Assembly: GCF_014203045.1 (NCBI RefSeq)
Contig: NZ_JACHIF010000003.1
Location: 186,001-250,000, forward strand
Source: Prosthecobacter dejongeii
GTDB lineage: Bacteria; Verrucomicrobiota; Verrucomicrobiia; Verrucomicrobiales; Verrucomicrobiaceae
Length of the DNA: 64,000 bases
Reading direction: 5' to 3'
Below the pieces are notes generated by a model, which saw only the letters and a list, made by a program, of their open reading frames with translations, was not told the DNA's origin and ran no database searches. A program made the position numbers and the translations under genes. Numbering within the stretch: the stretch's first letter is position 1; every line of letters starts with the position of its first letter. This document shows positions 1 through 12,211 of this stretch, piece by piece.

Positions 1-44
1 GCTCTTGATGTGCAAGCCAAATAACCATCAGCGTTCCTCCGCTT

Positions 45-413
45 ATGAGATCTTTGGCCTTGCTCACAATCCTCTTTTCGTCCTCTTGCGGCACCCATTG
101 GGATCCTTTAGTGAGCTTTAAGCCGCTGTTTTTCGGATTGGATGAGACAAACATATCGCCCAAAGCCATAGATGCCTTGGCAGAGGCGAAGCATGACTTT
201 GCTCTGGCGCGAAAAGGCAGGCCTCCTCACTTTGCTCGGCTCATAGGCGACGATTCGACGATTGGAGCCAAGTGCTATCAAGGACGGGGTTACCGATTGA
301 CGATCTTTATCAATGGCTCGCGTAATCGCGTAGGGCAAAAAATCGAAATGGAATCCGAAATCACCGGCTCGGCCCCCTACCTGTATGATGAGAGTTTTGA
401 ACAATCGAACTAA
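45..413 (+). CDS. small putative lipoprotein, function unknown
   Basis: Encodes 122 residues. The N-terminus is a short hydrophobic stretch ending in a lipobox-like SSSC, with the Cys near residue 15, so the product may be a lipid-anchored exported protein. The mature part has no motif I recognise; it is mixed polar and fairly rich in Arg and Gly. It is the first gene in the window and its upstream partners cannot be seen. No clear ribosome binding site precedes the ATG. The antisense frame is also open, so coding status rests mainly on the lipoprotein-like start. Function unknown. Confidence 0.5.
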   Translation: MRSLALLTILFSSSCGTHWDPLVSFKPLFFGLDETNISPKAIDALAEAKHDFALARKGRPPHFARLIGDDSTIGAKCYQGRGYRLTIFINGSRNRVGQKIEMESEITGSAPYLYDESFEQSN

Positions 414-851
414 TGTGTCCTGATTCTGTCCGCAACGTGCCAAAACCACTCGCTTGCAGGGACTCATAATCATGCCAGGACAGGCGGCCTTACATCCACG
501 TCAATCCTACGCCCAAAATCTGCCGACAAAGGCGACATGACTAAATCCTCAGCTCGCAGATGGTGAAGTCCATAAAATCCATTGATGCTCGTCTCACATT
601 TGCTCTGTTTCCAACGCCGTGAACAAAACACCCTTTTTGCCATGACTTCCAGTTTTTCCAGAGCCGGGAGCTTCGGTGGACTGAATTAATGCGTGGGAAA
701 AAAGCTGCGGTGTCGAAACTTTCGCCCTGCAGTTTTTTCTTGTCCCATGGGCTATAACTATCGAGGCAATGAAGGCTCCAAAAGAAGTTCGTTTATCAGT
801 GTCCAGGTACCTGATGTGGACAGCGATCACAGTTCTGATGAAGCATGGCTT
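414..851. other. gene-free stretch between the lipoprotein and rcnA-like genes
   Basis: These 438 bases separate two convergent genes. Short open frames exist on both strands, but none has a signal peptide, known motif or credible start site. I see no repeat, tRNA or clear terminator here. Confidence 0.4.
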
Positions 852-2174
852 TTAATGTCCAGGTCCAACATGCCCGTGGAGTCCCTGCCAGCCTTGCCAA
901 GCCATGAAAGCAGCGAGCAAGACGAGAAGTGCACAGGAGATGTAAGGGGCACGACGCATCCATTCGCTGAATCCACGAATCTTCCGATGCGCATGCTGAA
1001 CACTCCAGGCAGCAATAGCTCCTACTACAACCATGGTGAGAGCCAAGCCAAAGCTGAAGGCTGCCACCAGAGCGAATCCGAGCACGACTTTTTTGATCTG
1101 GAGGCACACGACTAAAATCGTGAACGCAGCGGGACAAGGCATAAGGCCGCCCGTAATGCCAAAGAGCACAATTTGAGGCGTGGTAACCGTGCGATTGGCA
1201 AAGCGTTTGGCGATATCCTGGGCGTGGGCACGTTCATGCGCATCCTGATATTCGACCCCATCGTCTTCAGGCTCTTCAACTGCAACAGGGGCATGCTCGG
1301 CCTCGATGAAACGCAGACGGTAAGTGTGTGCGTGGTCACTATGACCAAGACTGATTATGGCTAGAAACTCATGCGGTTCTGACAATTTGGACGTGGCTTC
1401 CCAAAAACTTTCTTTTGCATCAAATGTGAACTTTTCAGAACGCCCATCAATACGGGCGGTTTCAATACCAAGCTGTGTTCCTTTAGGCAGCGGCACGATA
1501 TCGCCAGAGGCCTTGCATGGGTAAATGCGGAAGCGTGGAGGCACGCCGTTTTCAAAGATACAAACTTCCAACCAGCCATGGCCGGTATCGAGCAACATGC
1601 CGCCGTGTGGCCCCTGTTTAAGTGAAACGGACGGCACTGCTGACGTGTTCATGCTTGCGGGAAGGATGAGACCGCTTGGAGTCAACTTTTCGCCTGCAAG
1701 GAGGCGCGGTGTGGCTGGATGCGAATGTGAGTGAGCATTCCATTGATTGGGTTCAGTGGACTGTGTTTTTGCAGGCTGTTCATGCGTATGGCCATGACCA
1801 TCTCGATGATCGTGAGCTTGGGCTTCAGCTACTTCACGACGGGTGCGGTTGAACATCCAAACGGCGAGACCGAAGATCATCAAGGCGGAGGCAATATGAA
1901 AATAAGGCTCTGTATGATCAGCATTCCATTGGCCGCCATAATGCAGGGCAAGTGCAGCTAGCACCCAGATGAGCAGGGAGTGCGAAATCGCCGCTGATAA
2001 ACCAAGCAGTGCGGCTTGCCAGACGGTACCACGAATGGCGATGATAAAAGCGGCCATCATCGTCTTGGAGTGACCTGGCTCCAATCCATGCAATGCCCCA
2101 AGTAGAATGGCGACAGGAATGTAGAACCATACATGGGCGCTGCCACTTTGGATGAGTTGGGTGATGTCAGTCAT
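852..2174 (-). CDS. rcnA-like: RcnA/NreB-type nickel-cobalt exporter with an extra soluble domain
   Basis: A 440-residue membrane protein of the NicO/RcnA family, which exports Ni2+ and Co2+ across the inner membrane. Residues 29-38 (HGLEPGHSKT) are the family's signature in the first helix. A His-rich loop with several HxH pairs lies near residues 120-150, as in RcnA. What is unusual is a domain of roughly 110 residues after that loop, starting GPHGG. It matches the N-terminal domain of the membrane-fusion protein at 9029-10309 and part of the protein at 2253-2678. The membrane part resumes with further helices and a C-terminal HGHVGPGH. It is about 170 residues longer than E. coli RcnA because of the insert. 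Neighbouring metal-efflux genes support the role. The exact metal is inferred. Confidence 0.85.
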   Translation of the reverse strand: MTDITQLIQSGSAHVWFYIPVAILLGALHGLEPGHSKTMMAAFIIAIRGTVWQAALLGLSAAISHSLLIWVLAALALHYGGQWNADHTEPYFHIASALMIFGLAVWMFNRTRREVAEAQAHDHRDGHGHTHEQPAKTQSTEPNQWNAHSHSHPATPRLLAGEKLTPSGLILPASMNTSAVPSVSLKQGPHGGMLLDTGHGWLEVCIFENGVPPRFRIYPCKASGDIVPLPKGTQLGIETARIDGRSEKFTFDAKESFWEATSKLSEPHEFLAIISLGHSDHAHTYRLRFIEAEHAPVAVEEPEDDGVEYQDAHERAHAQDIAKRFANRTVTTPQIVLFGITGGLMPCPAAFTILVVCLQIKKVVLGFALVAAFSFGLALTMVVVGAIAAWSVQHAHRKIRGFSEWMRRAPYISCALLVLLAAFMAWQGWQGLHGHVGPGH

Positions 2175-2252
2175 GGGGTTTCTTAGATGGAAGGTGAGTC
2201 TGAACTCCCTGCACCGTCTGCTGATGAAGGGCTCTGGGAGATGTTTGGCATG

Positions 2253-2678
2253 CTACCGACATCCGCAAAGCCACTCGGCCTTTTGGCAGCCGGAACAGGT
2301 GCTGGTGTCATAGGGGAAGCGGATGGTGATCGGCTTAGACTCTGCTGCGGCGCGGTATTGCATGACGATCCAGGCCCCGCTGCGCACCAATGGAAAGGTG
2401 AAGCCGTGGCTGGTTTTCACGACGGTGAGCTTGGTGGAGGTAACGATGCTGCCTCGGCTGTGCGCGGTGAGTGTCTGCGCGGTCACGGGCAAAGCCTTCT
2501 GCTGGCTGTCGAGCAGGGTGAGGTGGAACTGGTCGCCTTTGACGCGAACCTCGCCCTTGAGGGAGGCTTTTTTGTCAATGACGAGGAGGCGTCCTCCGTT
2601 CGGGCCGAGATCCACGCCTTCATGGGCGAATGCTTGGAGGGTGACCAGACTGAATATGAGGGGGAGTAGGTGCTTCAT
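2253..2678 (-). CDS. exported GPxGG-domain protein of the metal cluster
   Basis: Encodes 141 residues with a signal peptide (about residues 1-18, ending AFA). The mature protein opens with a GPNGGRLL motif and a short beta-rich domain. That motif and its spacing resemble the GPHGG domain inside the RcnA-like protein just downstream and the N-terminus of the CzcB-like protein at 9029-10309. The C-terminus has a Cys cluster (CSGC, then CGC) that could bind metal. It lies 78 bases upstream of rcnA on the same strand and could be co-transcribed. I infer a periplasmic metal-binding or metal-handing role. No enzyme motif is visible. Confidence 0.7.
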   Translation of the reverse strand: MKHLLPLIFSLVTLQAFAHEGVDLGPNGGRLLVIDKKASLKGEVRVKGDQFHLTLLDSQQKALPVTAQTLTAHSRGSIVTSTKLTVVKTSHGFTFPLVRSGAWIVMQYRAAAESKPITIRFPYDTSTCSGCQKAEWLCGCR

Positions 2679-2863
2679 AGTATTGGATAAAGGGGGAGGT
2701 TTGGTTGGTTGGATGTCATAAGTTTAGGTGATTCGTCGATGGCTTTGCATCTGTTTTAGGTGACCGCTTCGAGGATTGTGAGCTGGTGCTAGTTTAATGA
2801 TATGCCGGGTTGCTGGCGCGAGTTTCGTGTGACTGGATTCACATTAAGCTGGTCATCCGTGCT

Positions 2864-3274
2864 TCAATGCCTGCTACCGCCTTTCTCCATCATCTCAATG
2901 AATCGTTTCCCATCGGATGGAGACATCTGCCTGCTTAGATGCTCATGATGACGCAGCTTTTGCTCCTCGGTTGGTCTGTTTCTGATGGAGAAGGGGCTGC
3001 CGGTGCCATGGAAGTCGAGTTCGATCTGCTGGATGCTGGCCGCCTGAGCATCATTCAGATGGTAGAGTGGCCGCCATTTTTCTACGGTTCCCGACACCGA
3101 GGCCGACTGATTACGGATGGAGGAAAAATGCAGCATTAAAGCGGGGCCACCTAGAATGATGAGGGGCAGGCTTATGAGCATGATTTTGCTCGACCGCGCC
3201 TGTATAGCTGGCGCATCCATTGTCTTTTTATCATATCTTCTGGCCTTCATGGTGCTATGGGCTGGATTTGCCAT
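2864..3274 (-). CDS. single-pass membrane protein, function unknown
   Basis: The frame is open further upstream, but that part overlaps the end of the MFS gene heavily and looks like shadow sequence. An ATG at 3274 (136 residues) or 3292 (142 residues, overlapping the MFS stop by 11 bases) is more likely. A hydrophobic helix (LISLPLIILGGPALML) follows a short basic N-terminus. The remainder is a charged domain with a His/Gln-rich segment (EEQKLRHHEH), perhaps a small periplasmic metal-responsive sensor. This is speculative. Coupling to the MFS gene upstream suggests the same operon. Confidence 0.5.
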   Translation of the reverse strand: MANPAHSTMKARRYDKKTMDAPAIQARSSKIMLISLPLIILGGPALMLHFSSIRNQSASVSGTVEKWRPLYHLNDAQAASIQQIELDFHGTGSPFSIRNRPTEEQKLRHHEHLSRQMSPSDGKRFIEMMEKGGSRH

Positions 3275-3281
3275 GTTGGAA

Positions 3282-4484
3282 TCAATGCCCATCAGGCAAA
3301 CGTGCTCTGCCTGAAAGCCACATGGGGGCAGAAACGAGTGCGATAAGCGCGGCAAAAACCCAGGCGGTGAGTCCGAAGCCGATGGCGGTGGTGGTGAAGC
3401 CTGCCAGCGGATACGTAAGGCCCCAGCCTGCATGGCTGAGGGCGAAGTGCGCGGCGTAAATGTGGGCGCGTTCGGCTCCATCGCTGTTCGCAGCTAGCAA
3501 CTCACTGCCACGGATGCCGAGAATGCTGTAGCTCATGCCGATGAGCCACCATGCAATGAACAAAATAGAATATTGTGGCAGTAGTGCTACGACGACCAGC
3601 GCCCCGAGCATGACCGGGGCACAGGCGATGACAGCGGCATCTCGTCCGCTGATGGAAAGTTTGCTGTAGATTAATGCGGCAACAACGGAGCCGACACCGA
3701 AGGAGGCCATCACCCAGGCGTAGGCGGAATCGCTGAGGTGGAGGTCGTTCTTCACGAAGTTCACCGTGGCTACGATGACAAAGGCTCCGCCGATGCTGGT
3801 CTGAAAGGCCAGGAAAAGCGACTCACGCAAGGGTTTCCGCTGAAACATGGCGGTGAGTCCGTGGCGCACAGAGGTCGGTGCTTTCTTGGCATCGGTCGTC
3901 GTCTCGATAGCAAGACGTGGTAGGCCATAAAGCAGGGCTGCGCTGCCGAGGAAGGTGACAGCGTCCAGGATGAAGTTTCCGCGAAAGCCCGCCACTGCGA
4001 TGACCAACGCCGCAAGCGAGGGACCGAGGATGTTGGAGGCATCATAGGCGATGGAGCCGATGGCAAGAGCACGCGGATACTGCTCTGCGCTGACCACGCC
4101 AGGAATGACGGCCCGGTAAATGGGTGTGAAAATGGCAGAACCAAGATTCAACAGCACCGCCAGGGCGTAGATCTGCCATACGGCATCGGCAAAGAAGAAG
4201 CCGATAACCACGGCTGTCCGCATGAGGTCAGACGCCACCATGAGGCGGCGTGCACCAAAGTGATCGGCCAGCTTTCCCGCCCAAGGGGAGCAGAGAACGA
4301 TCACCGCAATGCGAATCGCGAGCGTGATGCCCAGCACCGAAGATGCGGATGCACCGACTAGCTCATGAGCCAGCAGACCGAGTGCCAGTGAACACAAGCC
4401 GCTTCCCACCAAACTGAGCGCGTGCGCCCAGAAAAGTTGCTGAAACGCGCGATGATGCCAAAGGGATGTAGATGTTGTGTTCAT
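3282..4484 (-). CDS. MFS exporter (EntS/NreB-like)
   Basis: A 400-residue major facilitator with about 12 predicted hydrophobic segments. The loop-2-type motif AGKLADHFGARR lies after the second helix, about residues 63-74. The sequence style resembles the MFS_3 group, which includes the enterobactin exporter EntS and the nickel-resistance exporter NreB. Because it sits between RcnA, HupE and a CzcCBA-type system, metal or metal-chelate export is plausible. The substrate cannot be read from the sequence. A hairpin at 4521-4546 separates it from the preceding operon. Confidence 0.8.
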   Translation of the reverse strand: MNTTSTSLWHHRAFQQLFWAHALSLVGSGLCSLALGLLAHELVGASASSVLGITLAIRIAVIVLCSPWAGKLADHFGARRLMVASDLMRTAVVIGFFFADAVWQIYALAVLLNLGSAIFTPIYRAVIPGVVSAEQYPRALAIGSIAYDASNILGPSLAALVIAVAGFRGNFILDAVTFLGSAALLYGLPRLAIETTTDAKKAPTSVRHGLTAMFQRKPLRESLFLAFQTSIGGAFVIVATVNFVKNDLHLSDSAYAWVMASFGVGSVVAALIYSKLSISGRDAAVIACAPVMLGALVVVALLPQYSILFIAWWLIGMSYSILGIRGSELLAANSDGAERAHIYAAHFALSHAGWGLTYPLAGFTTTAIGFGLTAWVFAALIALVSAPMWLSGRARLPDGH

Positions 4485-4520
4485 GATTGTGATTCGGCGG
4501 GTGGTATCTTGCAGAAAGCG

Positions 4521-4546
4521 GGCGGGGCTGAGGATACAGCCCCGCC
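4521..4546 (-). terminator. strong GC hairpin after the 144-residue lipoprotein gene
   Basis: A perfect 10-bp stem (GGCGGGGCTG with its complement) and a 6-base loop lie 14 bases after the stop at 4560, between that gene and the MFS gene. The T-run that follows on the minus strand is weak (CGCTTTCT), so it may attenuate rather than fully stop transcription. Confidence 0.5.
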
Positions 4547-4559
4547 AAACCTCCCAGGC

Positions 4560-4994
4560 TTATTTGGCCTGCAACTGTGTTTTCAGCATGGTAACTGCTT
4601 CCACCATTTTTTCGACATTCGCCTGAGTGGCTTTCTGCGCCCCGGCAGCGCTGGACTTGTCGATGGCGGTGGCGTGTTTGGCGACTTCCACGGCGGCGGC
4701 TTCGGCTTTGGCCTTGTTCTCGGCAGACACTTTGCCAGGAAGGGCACGCACGAGGTCGCGGATGGCGTAGCCGTGATCATGCGCCTCGCCGAGATCGTTG
4801 CTGGCCACGACAGCGGCGAGCTTGGTTTGTTGCTCGCCCAGCAGTTTCCAGATTCCGTCTGCCGTAGCAGGGATTTCAGTGAAGTGGCTATGTCCGCCTC
4901 CGCCGCCTTCTTTGGCATGGGAGTGCTCTGGAGAACAGGCGGCGAGAGCGAAAAGGCTCATCGCGACTAACATGGTGTGTTTCATAGGATTCAT
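4560..4994 (-). CDS. His-rich small lipoprotein of the metal operon
   Basis: Encodes 144 residues (141 if the ATG at 4985 is used). It has a lipoprotein signal with lipobox LAAC, followed by a His/Gly-rich segment (HSH repeated) that could bind divalent metal. The rest is a predicted helical domain rich in Ala, Glu and Lys. It contains another His-rich patch (EAHDHGYAIRDL) and resembles four-helix periplasmic metal sensors in general character only. It lies 53 bases downstream of hupE on the same strand, at the end of the efflux operon. A role in periplasmic metal binding is inferred. Confidence 0.7.
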   Translation of the reverse strand: MNPMKHTMLVAMSLFALAACSPEHSHAKEGGGGGHSHFTEIPATADGIWKLLGEQQTKLAAVVASNDLGEAHDHGYAIRDLVRALPGKVSAENKAKAEAAAVEVAKHATAIDKSSAAGAQKATQANVEKMVEAVTMLKTQLQAK

Positions 4995-5047
4995 GGGTGT
5001 GTTGAGTTGTTTGTTTGGGTTTCTACCGGGATGCCCGGCAAAAGGGT

Positions 5048-5815
5048 TTATGGCGCGGTCTGAGCGGTTTCGAGATCGCGATTGGTGTCCATGTTTTCAT
5101 GGATATGGAAGTGCTCGTCTTTATTGAGCGGGAAGTCGTCGGCGAAGCGGGTGTGCTGGTAGCCGTGCAGTTGCATGAGCAGCAGGAGCAGTCCGGCGGC
5201 CATGAGTAGGACATTGGCGGCCTTGCTGAATTGGAGGAAGGAAGGCCTTGTGCGCCATTGCGCAAGGAATAGCCCCATGACAGCGAGTGCGATGATCTGC
5301 CCCACTTCGACACCCACATTAAATGACAATATTCGCAGGACGAGTCCCTCCTGCCCCAGTGGAAGCTGCTGCAAGCGGGTGGATAGACCGAAGCCATGGA
5401 TGAGGCCAAACAGAAAGACAGCGGTGAGCAAGTTGGGTGATTGAATACCGATGTATTTCCTGAAGCCGTCGAGATTGTCGAATGCCTTATAGCAGACGGT
5501 GAGAGCAATGACGGCATCTATGAGGTAGAAGTTCGCCTGGATGTGTAGCAGCGTGGCGAAGACCAGCGTGATGCAGTGGCCCAGGGTGAATGCGGTGATG
5601 AACTTCACGATGTCTTTGAACTTCGTGAGAAAGAAAATCACGCCGAACAAAAACAGGAGATGGTCGTAACCGCTGAGCATGTGGGTGGCTCCCAGCTTGA
5701 GGTATTCAAGATTGCCACCCTCCAAGATGCCCTGCTTGTCCGCGTCGGAAATGCCGTGCGCGGAGGCGGTTAATGTGAGGAGCAGATTCGCGAAAAGGAA
5801 TGTGATAATTTTCAT
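5048..5815 (-). CDS. hupE-like: HupE/UreJ-family membrane protein
   Basis: Encodes 255 residues with a signal-like N-terminus followed by about six helices. The family signature GATHMLSGYDHLLFLFG lies near residues 42-58, and a second conserved segment (LFGLIHGFGLS) near residues 136-146. HupE/UreJ_2 proteins are associated with nickel movement across membranes, some as secondary permeases. The C-terminus is His-rich (HFHIHENMD). It sits 9 bases after the RND pump gene, so it is probably translated from the same mRNA. Together with RcnA it argues that nickel or cobalt is among the metals handled. Confidence 0.85.
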   Translation of the reverse strand: MKIITFLFANLLLTLTASAHGISDADKQGILEGGNLEYLKLGATHMLSGYDHLLFLFGVIFFLTKFKDIVKFITAFTLGHCITLVFATLLHIQANFYLIDAVIALTVCYKAFDNLDGFRKYIGIQSPNLLTAVFLFGLIHGFGLSTRLQQLPLGQEGLVLRILSFNVGVEVGQIIALAVMGLFLAQWRTRPSFLQFSKAANVLLMAAGLLLLLMQLHGYQHTRFADDFPLNKDEHFHIHENMDTNRDLETAQTAP

Positions 5816-5824
5816 GGTTCTGTG

Positions 5825-9028
<3,204 letters not shown>

Positions 9029-10309
9029 TCAATGGTCGTGGGTTGCGCCGCCCTTCATGACATCGGCTTTGATGATGAAGCTATTTTCAGCGGCGTAGGA
9101 GATGCCTGCGGGGATGCCCGCTTTGACTTCGATCCACTCCGCATCGCGGCGACCGATCTCAAAGGGCATGGCCTCAAACAAGGTGCCGACGCGGACAAAG
9201 ACGACATCCCAGTCGCGGAAACTCTGCAAGGCGCTGGTCTTCACGGCGACGGGCACTTCGGCTTCCTCATAGACGACATCGCCTGTGAGGAAGAGACCGG
9301 GACGCAGCTCACCCTTCGGATTGGGCACCACGGCGCGGGCCATCATGGTCTGTGATCCCTCGGCACTGAAGGGCGAGAGATAGCTGAGCGTGGCCTCGAC
9401 GCTTTCGATGCCTTCATCGGCATGGATGGTCACAGCCTGCCCTGCTTTGAGGAGTGGGAAGTCTTTGCGATGCACGATGAAGTCCACCCACACTTGGCTG
9501 AGGTCCACAATAACGAAGAGCGCGTCCTCACTGTCCACAAAGCCACCCTGCCTCACCTCACGCTCGATAACGGTGCCTTCGCTGTCTGCCTTGACTTCAT
9601 AGGTCTGGAGGCTTTCATTGCTTTCCACGGTAGCGAGAACATCACCCTTCTTCACCATGTCGCCCAGCTCCTTGGTCACAGTCTTCACCACGCCTGGGAA
9701 TCGAGGATGGATGACGCTGCGAGTCTGCTCATTGAGCTGCACACGGCCTCGCAGGCTGAGGCTTTGGCGAATCTTGGCCGGGCCAGCCTTCACCATTTCC
9801 ACGCCAGCACGGGCCAGGATTTCATCCGGCATCTCGGCGCGGCCTTCGATGGAGTCGAACTTCCACTCGTAGGTCCTGCCCTCGGCCTGCACGTTCACAA
9901 AGGCATGGAAGGAATGCGGCTCCACCACATCGCCATCACCGATGTAGTAGTCGGCTTCTTTTTTAAAGTTGATGGTGTCTGTGCGGTTGATTCGCTCCAG
10001 CTTGATGACGATCTTCACGTCCTTCGGATCAAAGGGCTGGCCGTCTTTGTAGAAATAGACGTGAAACTCAGGCGTTACGCCCTCCGGCTCGTAGATCTGC
10101 ACTTCGCACTCAAAGTCAGGCTCGCCAAAATAGCGGCCACCATGTGGGCCGCGTCGCTTGCTGGGATCATCGGCTGCGGCTGCTCCACCATGACCTCCTT
10201 CTTCTGTTTTGCTGCCGAGTTCGATGCCGAGGATGCGTTTGGCAGCATAAGCGCCGCCGATGAGGAGCAGTGCAATGAGCGCCGCATTGAGAATGGCTTT
10301 GTAGTTCAT
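9029..10309 (-). CDS. czcB-like: efflux adaptor (membrane-fusion protein), CzcB type
   Basis: Encodes 426 residues. An N-terminal membrane anchor (LIALLLIGGAYAAKRIL) is followed by the GPHGGRYF domain, about residues 53-150. Next come a barrel-sandwich (lipoyl-like) hybrid domain (VVKTVTKELGDMVKKGDVLATVES) and a beta-barrel. The C-terminus is His-containing (GGATHDH). It links the pump to the outer-membrane channel. The extra N-terminal domain is shared with the RcnA-like protein, which suggests a common periplasmic metal-binding module. It lies 24 bases downstream of the channel gene in a tight operon. An antisense frame of 662 codons covers it but has no family match. Confidence 0.92.
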   Translation of the reverse strand: MNYKAILNAALIALLLIGGAYAAKRILGIELGSKTEEGGHGGAAAADDPSKRRGPHGGRYFGEPDFECEVQIYEPEGVTPEFHVYFYKDGQPFDPKDVKIVIKLERINRTDTINFKKEADYYIGDGDVVEPHSFHAFVNVQAEGRTYEWKFDSIEGRAEMPDEILARAGVEMVKAGPAKIRQSLSLRGRVQLNEQTRSVIHPRFPGVVKTVTKELGDMVKKGDVLATVESNESLQTYEVKADSEGTVIEREVRQGGFVDSEDALFVIVDLSQVWVDFIVHRKDFPLLKAGQAVTIHADEGIESVEATLSYLSPFSAEGSQTMMARAVVPNPKGELRPGLFLTGDVVYEEAEVPVAVKTSALQSFRDWDVVFVRVGTLFEAMPFEIGRRDAEWIEVKAGIPAGISYAAENSFIIKADVMKGGATHDH

Positions 10310-10333
10310 GAATGGGTAAATTTGAATGGGGTG

Positions 10334-11587
10334 TTACTTGCTGGCTTTGTTCAGCGTGATGGGCGCGGCGGTAAGTGCGGAAATCTCCGCCTGGGCCTGG
10401 TGATAGTCCGAGAGGGCGCGGAGGTGCTGATTGCGCGCCTGGATGAGCGTGCGGCGTGCGTCGAGGATTTCGAGCTGGGTGAAGCGCCCAGCTTCGTAGC
10501 CCTGCATGACGGCTTCTTCGGCTTCCTTCGCGCCCGGCAGCACGTCTTTGTTCAGCAGCTCAACTTCCGTGGTGGCACGGAGCAGAACTTGATACGCGGC
10601 GCTCAGCTGGGCATACACATTCATCTCAGAAGTCTTGCGCTCGCTGTCCGTCTTGGCGATTTCCGCCTCCGCTTCGGCTATGCCTCCCTGGTTTTTGTTC
10701 TTGAAGGGCAGTGGGATCGAGAAGCCTACGACGAACGAAACATCGTCAGCCTTGCCCAACATGCGCGGGCCAGCGGAGACCGTAATATCTGGCTTTGCCA
10801 GCGACTTTTGCTTTGCCAGTGCCGCGTAGCGTCGATCTCGTTCAGCAGACCATCGCGCGATCTCGGGATTATTTTGAATACGCTGAACGAGGGTGGAAAA
10901 CTTCGGAACAGCTTTGATGCCTTCCAGATCACCTTTCACGGAATCAAAGTCCGCTGTCTGCGATCCCCACTGAACTGCGAGATTGATTCTCGCCGTGGCA
11001 AGTGTTCGCTTTGCCTGTTCCATCTCGATCTTCGCCGACGCAACGGCTACCTTGCTTCGCATGACCTCAACAGCGTTGGCCTTGCCAGCCTCGACACGCT
11101 TCTGCGTCATTGGCGTGACCTTCTCTGCCAGCGCGGCAGTTTCCTCGGCGAGTTGCACTTGGCGTTGGGCAGCGAGCACTGCCACGAAAGCCTGCGTGGT
11201 GTTTTTAAGCACCTCGACACGGCGTACTTGATATGCCCACTCCGACACATTGCGACTCGCAGAAGCTTCGTTGACACGCGCCTGCCGTTTACCACCCAGC
11301 TCAACGAGCTGCCCCAGTTCCAAAGTGTTTTCCATGATGTCTCCACCACGGTAGGGGCCGCTGCCGGGCAGGTTTTGGGCGCTGTAGTTGATGACGGGAT
11401 TGGGTTTTAATCCCGCCTGGAGTGTCCGCGCCTCAGCAGCGCGGATGTCGTAGTCATAGGATTTGAGTTCGGGGTTTTGCCTGAGAGACAGTGCAAGGGC
11501 GTCTGACAATGATAAGGAGCCGCCAGGGCTGGCAGCATTGGCATGAGATGCAAAAAGTAGTAACGAAAGAAGGACACGAGGGTGCAT
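10334..11587 (-). CDS. czcC-like: outer-membrane efflux channel, CzcC/TolC family
   Basis: Encodes 417 residues from the ATG at 11587, which opens a good signal peptide (LLSLLLFASHANA). An upstream ATG at 11632 would add 15 unlikely residues. Typical outer-membrane efflux protein features are visible: an early SLSDALALSLRQNPELKS segment, long Ala/Glu/Gln-rich coiled helices in two repeats, and QAEISALTA near the C-terminus. It forms the outer-membrane exit duct of the CzcCBA-type complex and is the first gene of the efflux operon, which runs leftwards to about 4560. Confidence 0.9.
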   Translation of the reverse strand: MHPRVLLSLLLFASHANAASPGGSLSLSDALALSLRQNPELKSYDYDIRAAEARTLQAGLKPNPVINYSAQNLPGSGPYRGGDIMENTLELGQLVELGGKRQARVNEASASRNVSEWAYQVRRVEVLKNTTQAFVAVLAAQRQVQLAEETAALAEKVTPMTQKRVEAGKANAVEVMRSKVAVASAKIEMEQAKRTLATARINLAVQWGSQTADFDSVKGDLEGIKAVPKFSTLVQRIQNNPEIARWSAERDRRYAALAKQKSLAKPDITVSAGPRMLGKADDVSFVVGFSIPLPFKNKNQGGIAEAEAEIAKTDSERKTSEMNVYAQLSAAYQVLLRATTEVELLNKDVLPGAKEAEEAVMQGYEAGRFTQLEILDARRTLIQARNQHLRALSDYHQAQAEISALTAAPITLNKASK

Positions 11588-11752
11588 GATGAAAGTGGGT
11601 GGAGTGCTTGAATGCAGGGGTGATCCAGGCACGATTAGCGTGCATGGATTCGGCGGAAAATGCCGACGCGGAGAGAGGCGTGTGATCCAGGCGCAAAGGC
11701 CCGTAGAACATCACACAACGGCTCGACGGGTATTCCCGTCAGCAAGCCCTGC

Positions 11753-12205
11753 TCAAATCAAGAACACGACCGAGCGTACCACCATCAGTGGTAACGATGG
11801 CGATCCACCCTCATCAGGCGGCGGCTGAGCGACCAACTGCGGCTCCTTCATGGAAGCCAAGGTCGTCTCAAAGATTTCAATCAGCTGAATCGGCATGAGG
11901 CAGACCACAGGAGCCATCGCCACATCCGGCGGCACTGTATCGGTCGGCGTCTGCACCAAATCATGGTGATGATGGCTGTCTGAATTTAAAGGAGTTTCAT
12001 CGTGATCATCGTCGTGCTCATGCCCAGAGGGAGCATGGTTTAGCGGCCCCAACTCACCGTTCTCTCCATGACAATGCTCATCCAATGTGATAGCCGATTT
12101 GCCCGTGCAATCGCAATAATAGTGAAAGATCCCACCCGACAACTGCACCATCAACATCGCCAAAAGGGCAATGGTGGTAATTGTGCGTTTGTAAGAACGG
12201 GACAT
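11753..12205 (-). CDS. His-rich exported protein of the metal cluster
   Basis: Encodes 150 residues. A hydrophobic N-terminal signal or anchor (residues 9-25) is followed by a Cys-x-Cys (YYCDCTG) and DEHCHGENG. A long His/Asp-rich stretch comes next (HEHDDDHDE, then HHHHD), and the C-terminus is Pro-rich then hydrophobic. The composition suggests metal buffering or sensing in the periplasm or membrane. No recognised enzyme family. It is upstream of the efflux operon on the same strand, 165 bases away. It may be the cluster's most promoter-proximal gene. Confidence 0.65.
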   Translation of the reverse strand: MSRSYKRTITTIALLAMLMVQLSGGIFHYYCDCTGKSAITLDEHCHGENGELGPLNHAPSGHEHDDDHDETPLNSDSHHHHDLVQTPTDTVPPDVAMAPVVCLMPIQLIEIFETTLASMKEPQLVAQPPPDEGGSPSLPLMVVRSVVFLI

Positions 12206-12211
12206 AGCAAA

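Noticed and set aside
9422..11410. Plus-strand open frame of 662 codons
   Set aside because: It is antisense to the CzcB- and CzcC-like genes, which have clear family motifs and signal peptides. The frame itself has no motif, and its length comes from biased codon use on the other strand.
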